Below, in pieces: positions 30,438 to 37,395 of a stretch of 64,000 bases of DNA; within the stretch, counting starts at the first letter, position 1; each line of letters begins with the position of its first letter. The notes under the pieces are model-generated. The model saw only the letters and a list, made by a program, of their open reading frames with translations, was not told the origin of the DNA and did not search any database. The stretch comes from DASZHJ01 sp035581425 (GTDB lineage: Bacteria; Pseudomonadota; Alphaproteobacteria; ATCC43930; CGMCC-115725): positions 1 through 64,000 of the forward strand of contig DATJVP010000090.1 in assembly GCA_035581425.1 (NCBI GenBank), given 5' to 3'. The position numbers and the translations under genes are program-made.

Positions 30438-32104
30438 TCGACCTCGCGGCTCCGCTCGATCCCAGCGCCTATCCCGACGGCTTCGCGCGCGAGCGCTTGC
30501 CACCGCAGGAGCTCTGGCCCGCGCTCGAATTCGGCACCATCCCCGAGCTCGCTTACCCTAAGCGCATCAACGCCGCCGTCGAACTACTCGACCGCATGGT
30601 CGAGCGAGGCTTCCGTGACCGCCCGTGCCTGCGCAGCGACGAGGTGGTCTGGACCTACGGCGAGCTCCTGGAGAAGGCGAATCGCATCGCCAATTTCCTC
30701 GTCCACGATCTCGGACTCGTACCGGGGAACCGTGTGCTCCTGCGAGGCGCCAACAACCCCATGCTCGTCGCCTGCTGGTTCGGAGTGCTGAAAGCCGGCG
30801 GCATCGCCGTCGCGACGATGCCCCTTCTGCGGACGCGTGAGCTCACCTACATTCTTAATAAGGCTGATATCACTTTAGCATTATGTGACAATATATTATC
30901 TCCTGATCTTGAGTCTGCTGCAGAGCAATCGCGGCACCAAATATCTACAGTCTATTTCCGCGACGACAGCGCCCATGGGCTCGAACGGCGGATGGCTCGG
31001 CAGTCCCCAGACTTCGAGAACGTGATCCCCTCGCACGATGACGTCGCCCTTATCGCCTTCACGTCCGGCACCACGGGAGCCGCGAAGGGCACTCTGCATT
31101 TTCACCGCGACATCCTCGCTGCCAGCGATTGTTTTCCGCCCTATGTGCTGAAGCCGAAGTCCACAGACATCTTCTGCGGGAGCCCGCCCCTCGCCTTCAC
31201 TTTCGGGCTGGGCGGGCTCGTGCTCTTCCCGATGCGCGTGGGCGCGGCGACCTTGCTGCTGGAGAAGCCAAGCCCGGAGGCCCTGCTCGAGGGGATCGCG
31301 CGCCACCGCGCGAGCGTCCTCTTCACGGCTCCCACGGCCTATCGCGCCATGGCCGAGCTCGCGGGAAAGCACGATCTCCGGAGTCTCCGGGATTGCGTTT
31401 CCGCCGGCGAGACTTTGCCGCTTCCTGTCTTCGAGGCCTGGCGGCGCGCAACGGGGATCAGCATCATCGACGGGATCGGCTCGACGGAGCTCCTGCACAT
31501 GTTCATCTCCTCCGCGCGCGACGAGATAAGGCCCGGCGCCACGGGCAAGCCCATTCCCGGCTATCGCGCGCGCGTCGTCGACGAGAATGGCGCGCCGGTA
31601 CCGCCGGGCACTATCGGCCATCTCGCGGTGCGCGGCCCCACGGGCTGCCGCTACCTCGACGACATCGAGCAGCAGCGGAAATACGTGCGTGACGGCTGGA
31701 ACTTCACCGGCGACGCCTATCGGTGCGATGCCGATGGCTACTATTGGTATCAGGCGCGCACCGACGACATGATCGTGAGCGCCGGCTACAACATCTCCGG
31801 GCCCGAGGTCGAGGCGGCGCTCCTCGACCATCCGAAGGTGTTGGAATGCGCGGTGGTGGGCTCGCCCGACGAGAGCCGGGGCGAGATCGTGAAGGCGTTC
31901 GTGGTCCTGCGCCCGGGGATTGCGCCGGGAGACGCACTCATCGGCGAGCTGCAGGAGTTCGCGAAGGCAGAGATCGCGCCCTACAAATATCCGCGATCGA
32001 TCGAATTCGTGTCAGCCCTTCCGCGCACGGAGACCGGCAAGATTCAGCGCTTCAAGCTCCGTGCGCAGGAGCGCGAGCGGCGCAAACCGCCCCGCACGGG
32101 ATGA
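30434..32104 (+). CDS. Benzoate-CoA-ligase-family AMP-dependent synthetase
   Basis: 556-residue acyl-adenylate-forming ligase that would activate an aromatic acid to its CoA thioester and feed the operon. It starts at a GTG overlapping the preceding stop. P-loop AFTSGTTGAAKGTLHFHRD, A5 DGIGSTELLHMF, A7-A8 GDAYRCDADGYYWYQARTDD and SAGYNISGPEVEAAL, and the catalytic Lys in PRTETGKIQRFKLR are present. The opening, PPQELWPAL, and the sequence as a whole resemble 2-aminobenzoate-CoA ligases. Codons 140-172 are abnormally AT-rich (see 30851-30950), although the protein remains in frame and plausible. Confidence 0.9.
   Translation: MIDLAAPLDPSAYPDGFARERLPPQELWPALEFGTIPELAYPKRINAAVELLDRMVERGFRDRPCLRSDEVVWTYGELLEKANRIANFLVHDLGLVPGNRVLLRGANNPMLVACWFGVLKAGGIAVATMPLLRTRELTYILNKADITLALCDNILSPDLESAAEQSRHQISTVYFRDDSAHGLERRMARQSPDFENVIPSHDDVALIAFTSGTTGAAKGTLHFHRDILAASDCFPPYVLKPKSTDIFCGSPPLAFTFGLGGLVLFPMRVGAATLLLEKPSPEALLEGIARHRASVLFTAPTAYRAMAELAGKHDLRSLRDCVSAGETLPLPVFEAWRRATGISIIDGIGSTELLHMFISSARDEIRPGATGKPIPGYRARVVDENGAPVPPGTIGHLAVRGPTGCRYLDDIEQQRKYVRDGWNFTGDAYRCDADGYYWYQARTDDMIVSAGYNISGPEVEAALLDHPKVLECAVVGSPDESRGEIVKAFVVLRPGIAPGDALIGELQEFAKAEIAPYKYPRSIEFVSALPRTETGKIQRFKLRAQERERRKPPRTG
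30851..30950 (+). other. AT-rich codon patch inside the CoA-ligase gene
   Basis: 38 of these 100 bases are G or C, and only 13 of the first 50, while the surrounding gene is mostly G/C at third positions. The patch uses codons that are otherwise very rare here (TTA three times, ATA twice, TGT, AAT, TCT). The reading frame is unbroken and the encoded residues fit the family. Confidence 0.8.
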
Positions 32105-32107
32105 GCG

Positions 32108-32410
32108 CTAACCCAAGGTGATGCCGTAGGTGTGATCGTAGCGGCAGCGGATGTGGACCGCTCCGCCGTCGCTCCACTGCACCAATATCTGCACGTCCTC
32201 CGTGCCGTCCAGGCCCTGTGTCGGCGTTCCCACATCGATCACGTTGAAGCCGAGCCGCCGCGCCTCCTCCGTACAGGCAGCTGCGGCGGTGCTCGCCGGC
32301 TGAGGCTGACTGATCGGCTGTTCCATGCAGCCGATGAGGCCGAGCAGCAGCAGGAGCGAAAGGAGGCGCGCTTTCCTGCAACGGAGCGCGCCGTCGGACC
32401 CTTCGTACAT
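32108..32410 (-). CDS. Small lipoprotein of unknown function
   Basis: 100 residues from the ATG at 32410. The N-terminus is a lipoprotein signal: basic n-region, LLSLLLLLGLIGC with the lipobox L-I-G-C and lipidated Cys28. The mature part has a Gln/Pro/Ser linker, then a small domain (CTEEARRLGFNVIDVGTPTQ, DVQILVQWSDGGAVHIRCRY) with two further cysteines. No family recognised. It converges with the CoA-ligase gene three bases away. The frame is open upstream to 32995, but that part contains a translated REP palindrome and overlaps the DUF2000 gene. Confidence 0.7.
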   Translation of the reverse strand: MYEGSDGALRCRKARLLSLLLLLGLIGCMEQPISQPQPASTAAAACTEEARRLGFNVIDVGTPTQGLDGTEDVQILVQWSDGGAVHIRCRYDHTYGITLG

Positions 32411-32523
32411 ATGTCGATTTCCCCGCGAGTCCCGTAGATCCGAGCGAGCGTACGCCGCGAGGCCGAGCCACGCCACACCCCCTTCGGACCGGGGGGCCCG
32501 CCGGGGATTGTGCGACGGAGGGA

Positions 32524-32934
32524 TCAAGAATGGAGCGACAATCCCTTCAGAACCTTGTCCGCGAGCTTGCGGTCGGCGTGGAACGCCATGCCCGCGAGCC
32601 GCAGACCGTCGCGCCGCACCGCGCGCACGGCCGCACGATTGTCGAGGTCGTTGCCGGTTCGAAAGAGATCCTCGGTGAAAATCGAGAGCTTGACCCCGAG
32701 ATCCATCGCCCGATCGTAAGCGCCGCGGATCGCCTCGGCCGAACCCGCGAAGACCATGACGGGCTGGCGGAACATCGGGAGATAGATATTCTCGGAGCCG
32801 TCGACGTAGGTCTCGCCTATTGTGTCGGGCTGGCGCGCGGCGACCCCGCTCACCAGGAATGCCGTCATGTTCAGCTTTTGCCAGACCGGCAGGTCGTCGC
32901 GGATCACGACCGCGATCTTCGTATCGAACCTCAT
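32524..32934 (-). CDS. DUF2000 family protein
   Basis: 136 residues from the ATG 32934 (MRFDTKIAVVIRDDLPVWQK), the usual DUF2000 opening; CGAGG lies upstream. An in-frame ATG at 32967 is within a REP palindrome and is not a credible start. Typical features: NMTAFLVSGVAARQPDTIGE, YVDGSENIYLPMFRQPVMVF and LSIFTEDLFRTGNDLDNRAA. The fold resembles peptidyl-tRNA hydrolase 2 (Pth2) but activity has not been shown for most members. Standing alone, it is divergent from the AraC regulator gene. Confidence 0.85.
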   Translation of the reverse strand: MRFDTKIAVVIRDDLPVWQKLNMTAFLVSGVAARQPDTIGETYVDGSENIYLPMFRQPVMVFAGSAEAIRGAYDRAMDLGVKLSIFTEDLFRTGNDLDNRAAVRAVRRDGLRLAGMAFHADRKLADKVLKGLSLHS

Positions 32935-32963
32935 GCCTCGGCCTTTCAATTTGTGAAGGATCG

Positions 32964-32989
32964 TCATGGCCGGGCTTGTCCGGCCATGA
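32964..32989. repeat. REP-type palindrome
   Basis: TCATGGCCGG-gcttgt-CCGGCCATGA is a perfect 10-bp inverted repeat with a 6-base loop. The core GGCCGGGCTTGTCC(C)GGCC is the extragenic palindrome widespread in alphaproteobacteria. It lies in the 120-base spacer between DUF2000 and AraC genes. A related palindrome precedes dapA (62236). Confidence 0.75.
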
Positions 32990-33054
32990 AGCCAAATGAG
33001 AGCGGAGCCGAGAATAGATTGCAGGCTCGGATGGCGATTGTATCCTCGTGCGCT

Positions 33055-33903
33055 ATGTCAAAGCGGCCGGACAACCCGGAATGGACGCGGTACGGCGTGG
33101 CACCTAACCGCGGCGTCGAGCTCCTGCACGCGCACTACGTCCACCACAGCTACGAGCGACACGCGCACGACGTCTACGCCCTCGGCGTTACCGAGGCTGG
33201 GGTCCAGAGCTTCAGCTATCGCCGCTCCTTTTATGCGAGCACGACGGGGACGACGTTGCTGCTGCTACCGTCGGAAATGCATGACGGGCGCGCCGGCACG
33301 CCCGAAGGCTTCACCTACAGGATGCTCTACATCGAGCCCAGCCTAGTACGCGACATGGTCGAGGACGCGACCGAGCGCGCTAGCCCGCTTCCGGTCACAG
33401 GCATTCCCCTGATCCGCGATCCCGTCCTCGGCGAACTCGTGCGCCGGACCCATTCGGCCTTCACCGAGGCCGCGCCGCGATTGACGTGCGACACGCTGCT
33501 CTCAAAGCTCCTGGTGCGTCTCGCGACGAGACACTCCGATGCGCCCGCTGTCGTCCGAGAACAGGCTGCGAGCCCGCGCGCGCTCGGGCGTGTGCGGGAA
33601 TTCCTGAGCGCGAACTTCGCCGCGGACATCTCGGCCGATGACATCGCAGGCGTCGCGGGCATGAGCCGGTTCCACCTGAGTCGCCAATTCCAGCGCTACT
33701 TCGGGCTTCCGCCGCACGCCTATCTCGTCCAAGTGCGCCTCAACGAAGCGCGACGCCGCCTCGCCGCCGGTGAGCCCGCGGCGGAGGTCGCCGCTGCCGT
33801 CGGCTTCGCCGACCAGAGCCACCTCACGAAGCGCTTCAAGGGCAGCTTCGGGATCACGCCGGGGCAATTCGCGCGCGCGGCGCTCCCCCCGAGGCAAACG
33901 TGA
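33055..33903 (+). CDS. AraC-family transcriptional regulator
   Basis: 282 residues from the ATG 33055; an in-frame ATG at 33031 is the alternative. N-terminal AraC-type cupin (about 15-150: HHSYERHAHDVYALGVTEAG, TTLLLLPSEMHDGRAGTPEG) senses a small molecule; C-terminal double helix-turn-helix (about 180-275: DISADDIAGVAGMSRFHLSR, then AAAVGFADQSHLTKRFKGSF, GITPGQF). Its stop overlaps the reductase GTG, so it is cotranscribed with, and probably activates, the following oxidative genes. Confidence 0.9.
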   Translation: MSKRPDNPEWTRYGVAPNRGVELLHAHYVHHSYERHAHDVYALGVTEAGVQSFSYRRSFYASTTGTTLLLLPSEMHDGRAGTPEGFTYRMLYIEPSLVRDMVEDATERASPLPVTGIPLIRDPVLGELVRRTHSAFTEAAPRLTCDTLLSKLLVRLATRHSDAPAVVREQAASPRALGRVREFLSANFAADISADDIAGVAGMSRFHLSRQFQRYFGLPPHAYLVQVRLNEARRRLAAGEPAAEVAAAVGFADQSHLTKRFKGSFGITPGQFARAALPPRQT

Positions 33904-35132
33904 CGTCGAGCAAGGCCGAGCCGCGGATCGTCATCGTCGGCGCCGGTCACAGCGGCGGACGCGCGGCCGAGGCATTGCGCGGCGCGGGTTTCGTGGGCCC
34001 GATCCTGATGCTCGGCGCCGAGCCCTACCCGCCTTACGAGCGTCCGCCGCTCTCGAAGGAGCTGCTCGCGGGGAGTATCGGGATCGAGAAGACCTATGTA
34101 CGGCCGCTCTCCTGGTACCGCGAGAACGGTGTCACCCTGCGGCTCGGCTGCACCGTGAGCGGGCTCGATCTCGGCGCGCGGCGGGTGCGGATCGAGGGCG
34201 GTGGCGACGAAGCCTTCGATCGGCTGCTGCTCGCGACCGGCGCGCGGGCGCGTCGGCTTCGCACACCCGGTGGCGAGAACAAGCGCATCTACTACATCCG
34301 GGAAATCGCGGATTGCTTGGCGCTGCGCGAGCGTCTTCGGCCGGAGACGCGCGTCGCCATCATCGGCGCGGGCTTCATCGGGCTCGAAGTCGCCTCCGTC
34401 GCACGCATGGCGGGCTGCGCCGTCGCCGTGATCGAGCTCGCGGCACAGCCGCTCGCGCGCGTCGTGGCACCGGAGATCGGCAATTGGTACGCGCGCCTCC
34501 ACGAGAGCCGCGGCGTCGAGCTGCGCACGGGCACCTCGGTCCAGGCGATTGAGGATGCAGGCACCGCATTACGCCTCAAGCTCGGAGACGGCGAGACGGT
34601 CGAGGCGGATCTCGCGGTCGCAGGCGTCGGCGCGATCCCGAATACAGAGCTCGCAGCCGCGGCGGGCCTTGCTGTCGAGGACGGTATCGTCGTCGATGCC
34701 TTTGGGCGCACCGCCGATCCCGAAGTCTTCGCCGCAGGTGACGTGACGCGGCACTTCAATCCTATCCTCGGGCGCCACATTCGCCTCGAGGCCTGGCAAA
34801 ATGCGCAGAACCAGGCGATCGCGGTTGCCAAAATCATGGCTGGCGGCAGCGAGCCTTTCGCGGAAGTGCCGTGGTTCTGGACCGATCAATACGACGTCAA
34901 TCTCCAGATAGCCGGCGCACCCGAGCGCTGGGAGCGCCTCGTCTGGCGTGGGGACCCCGGAGAGCGCGCCTTTACGCTCTTCTATCTCGCGGGGAGCCGC
35001 GTCGTCGCCGCCAATACCGTCAATAATGCCCGCGATATGCGCTTTGCGCGGATGCTCATCCATAGCGGCAAGAGCGTCGATTCCGCCGCGCTCGGCGATC
35101 CCGCCGTCAAGCTGCAGGACCTCGCGCGCTGA
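33900..35132 (+). CDS. FAD-dependent ferredoxin reductase (dioxygenase-reductase type)
   Basis: 410-residue NADH:ferredoxin reductase of the BphA4/putidaredoxin-reductase family. FAD motif VGAGHSGGRAAEALRGAGF near residue 12, PPYERPPLSKELL, second dinucleotide motif AIIGAGFIGLEVASVARMAG, VFAAGDVTRHFNP, and a C-terminal dimerisation domain with VPWFWTDQYDVNLQIAG. It would take electrons from NADH to the Rieske ferredoxin encoded 68 bases downstream. No terminal oxygenase (alpha/beta) gene is visible, so the acceptor lies elsewhere or is atypical. Confidence 0.92.
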   Translation: MTSSKAEPRIVIVGAGHSGGRAAEALRGAGFVGPILMLGAEPYPPYERPPLSKELLAGSIGIEKTYVRPLSWYRENGVTLRLGCTVSGLDLGARRVRIEGGGDEAFDRLLLATGARARRLRTPGGENKRIYYIREIADCLALRERLRPETRVAIIGAGFIGLEVASVARMAGCAVAVIELAAQPLARVVAPEIGNWYARLHESRGVELRTGTSVQAIEDAGTALRLKLGDGETVEADLAVAGVGAIPNTELAAAAGLAVEDGIVVDAFGRTADPEVFAAGDVTRHFNPILGRHIRLEAWQNAQNQAIAVAKIMAGGSEPFAEVPWFWTDQYDVNLQIAGAPERWERLVWRGDPGERAFTLFYLAGSRVVAANTVNNARDMRFARMLIHSGKSVDSAALGDPAVKLQDLAR

Positions 35133-35200
35133 GGAACCTTGCAAAACCCGCGCACGGCGGCAAATATCCGACCGCATCGTAATCACGGAGCCAATCCTAC

Positions 35201-35524
35201 ATGGCCGCGGATGGAAACTGGGTCACCGTCGCCTCCCGCGCGGGTCTGCGCGAGGGCGACATCGCCGGCGTCAGTGTCGGCGAGGAGCACATCGCGCTCT
35301 ACAATCTCGGCGGCGAGGTCTACGCCACCTCGAACGTCTGCACCCACGCGTTCGCGCTGCTCTCTGACGGCTGGCTCGACGGCGACGTGATCGAATGCCC
35401 GCTCCATGCGGGACGCTTTGAGGTCAAGACCGGCAAGGGCCTTGGCCCGCCGATCCCCTGCGACATCAAAACTTACCCCGTCCGCATCGTCGGCGACGAC
35501 ATCCAGGTCCAGCTCGCGGCCTGA
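35201..35524 (+). CDS. Rieske [2Fe-2S] ferredoxin
   Basis: 107-residue soluble Rieske ferredoxin. The cluster ligands are CTH (about 46-48) and CPLH (about 66-69), spaced as in BphA3-type ferredoxins, in NVCTHAFALLSDGWLDGDVI and ECPLHAGRFEVKTG. KTYPVRIVGDDIQV closes the barrel. Together with the preceding reductase it forms a two-protein electron chain for a ring-hydroxylating oxygenase, which is not in this window. Confidence 0.93.
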   Translation: MAADGNWVTVASRAGLREGDIAGVSVGEEHIALYNLGGEVYATSNVCTHAFALLSDGWLDGDVIECPLHAGRFEVKTGKGLGPPIPCDIKTYPVRIVGDDIQVQLAA

Positions 35525-35560
35525 GATGCGCCGGAACAGTCGTGCCGCTAAGATAAGGGC

Positions 35561-37195
35561 ATGAGCGAGCCCGCGCCGCATTTCCCTTATCGCGCGAGTC
35601 CCGATCAGCGCACGGCAAAGCCGGTGCGCCATCCCGTGGTGATCGCCGGCGGCGGGCCGGTTGGACTCGCGGTGGCGATAGACCTCGTGGGGCGCGGCGT
35701 TCCCGCGGTCTTGCTCGACGAGGACGACACCGTCAGCAGTGGGAGCCGCTCGATCTGCTGGGCCAAGCGCACACTGGAGATCTACGACCGGCTTGGCTGC
35801 GCGGAACCGATGCTCGCGCGCGGGGTCACCTGGAACCTCGGCAAAGTCTTCCGCGGCGAGCGGCTCCTCTACGAGTTCAATCTGCTGCCGGAGGGCGGGC
35901 ATCGCTTCCCGGCCTTCATCAATCTCCAGCAGAATCTCGCGGAGGAAATCTTTGCGACGCATGCCGCGAGCCTCGCGAACCGCGGTCTCGATCTCCGCTG
36001 GAAGAACCGCGTGACCGGCGTTGCCGTGAATCCGGAGAGTGTCCGCCTGGAGATCGAGACGCCCGACGGACCCTACGCGCTCGAGTGCGACTATCTCGTC
36101 GCGGCCGATGGCGTGCGCAGCACCGTGCGTCGCGCGCTCGGCCTCGACTTCAAGGGGCATGTCTTCGAGGATCGTTTTCTTATCACGGACGTCCGCATGG
36201 AGGCCGACGACGCGACCGAGCGGCGCTTCTGGTTCGACCCGACCTTCCACGCGGGACGCTCGGCGCTGCTGCACCGCCAGGCAGACAACGTCTGGCGCGT
36301 GGACTTGCAGCTCGGTCCCGACGCCGATCCCGAGATCGAGCGTGAGCCTGAGCGCGTGACGGCGCGGCTGAGGCGCATGCTAGGACCGGACCGGCGCTTC
36401 GAGATCGAATGGGTGAGCCTCTACACCTTCCAGTGCCGGCGGCTCCGCCGGTTTCGGCATGGGCGCGTGTTCTTCGCGGGCGATTCCGCGCATCAGGTCT
36501 CTCCCTTCGGCGCGCGCGGCGGCAATGGCGGCGTACAAGATGCCGACAACCTCGCTTGGAAGCTCGCGGCGGTGCTGCAGGGCATTTCGCCGGAGCGGCT
36601 CCTCGACAGCTACGATGCCGAACGCATCCCTGCGGCTGACGAGAACATCCTGCATTCGACCCGCGCCACCGATTTCATGACGCCGAGATCGCCCGCGAGC
36701 GTCGCCTTCCGCGACGCCGCGCTGGGGCTCGCGGAGCGCTTTCCATTCGCCCGGAGCTTCATCAACAGCGGGCGCCTGTCGCGGCCCGCTATACTCGATA
36801 ATTCACCGCTCGGCACTCCCGACAGCGGCACCTTCGCGTCGACGATGCGACCCGGCAGCCCTTCCTCGGATGCGCCGATCACCCACACCCACGGAGAGCA
36901 GAATTGGCTGCTGCGCGAGCTGCAGAACGGTTTCTCCGCGCTCTATTTCGGCGACGACGAGGCCGCGCTCTCGGAGATTGCAGAAGAGACGGGACTGCCG
37001 GTTCCCGTCGCGATGCGGAGGATCGGGCGCGGCGCGCTCGGCGATCCCACCGGTTTTGCCCGCGAGCGCTACGACGCGCAGCCCGGGACGCTCTACCTCA
37101 TCCGTCCCGACCAGCACGTCGCTGCACGCTGGCGCACCCCCGATCCCCACTCCTTCCGCGCGGCGCTTGGTCGCGCGCTGGCCCTCGAGGATTGA
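35561..37195 (+). CDS. FAD-dependent aromatic hydroxylase, MhpA-like
   Basis: 544-residue class A flavoprotein monooxygenase related to 3-(3-hydroxyphenyl)propionate hydroxylase. FAD motif GGGPVG (30-35), SRSICWAKRTLEIYDRLG, DG motif DYLVAADGVRSTVRRALG, and GD motif FFAGDSAHQVSPFGARGGNG, then a thioredoxin-like C-terminal domain. It hydroxylates phenolic rings using NAD(P)H and O2. The DUF2783 gene follows five bases on, a pairing I know from other alphaproteobacteria. Coexpression with the Rieske pair is plausible; it does not itself need a ferredoxin. Confidence 0.9.
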   Translation: MSEPAPHFPYRASPDQRTAKPVRHPVVIAGGGPVGLAVAIDLVGRGVPAVLLDEDDTVSSGSRSICWAKRTLEIYDRLGCAEPMLARGVTWNLGKVFRGERLLYEFNLLPEGGHRFPAFINLQQNLAEEIFATHAASLANRGLDLRWKNRVTGVAVNPESVRLEIETPDGPYALECDYLVAADGVRSTVRRALGLDFKGHVFEDRFLITDVRMEADDATERRFWFDPTFHAGRSALLHRQADNVWRVDLQLGPDADPEIEREPERVTARLRRMLGPDRRFEIEWVSLYTFQCRRLRRFRHGRVFFAGDSAHQVSPFGARGGNGGVQDADNLAWKLAAVLQGISPERLLDSYDAERIPAADENILHSTRATDFMTPRSPASVAFRDAALGLAERFPFARSFINSGRLSRPAILDNSPLGTPDSGTFASTMRPGSPSSDAPITHTHGEQNWLLRELQNGFSALYFGDDEAALSEIAEETGLPVPVAMRRIGRGALGDPTGFARERYDAQPGTLYLIRPDQHVAARWRTPDPHSFRAALGRALALED

Positions 37196-37200
37196 CTGGC

Positions 37201-37395
37201 ATGGCCGCACTCAGAACCGAGCCCAATATCGCCGACGCCGATGCCTTCTACGCGGAGCTGATCGAGCTCCATCGCGGTCTCGGCGAGGAGCAGTCGAGGC
37301 TCCTCGACGCCCGGCTCATTCTCCTGCTCGCCAACCATGTCGGCGATCTCCAAGCGCTGCGCGAGGCGATGAAAATTGCAAAAGAGGAAATTTGA
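37201..37395 (+). CDS. DUF2783 small protein
   Basis: 64 residues, starting at ATG 37201: NIADADAFYAELIELHRGLG, then DARLILLLANHVGDLQALRE. This is the DUF2783 signature: a short helical protein nearly always encoded next to an MhpA-like FAD monooxygenase. It may be an accessory or stabilising subunit, but no role is established. Its TGA is immediately followed by the ATG of the molybdenum hydroxylase subunit gene. Confidence 0.85.
   Translation: MAALRTEPNIADADAFYAELIELHRGLGEEQSRLLDARLILLLANHVGDLQALREAMKIAKEEI

Noticed and set aside
36904..37395. 163-residue reading frame around the DUF2783 gene
   Set aside because: The first 99 codons are out-of-frame sequence of the FAD monooxygenase; only the 64 residues from 37201 match a family.
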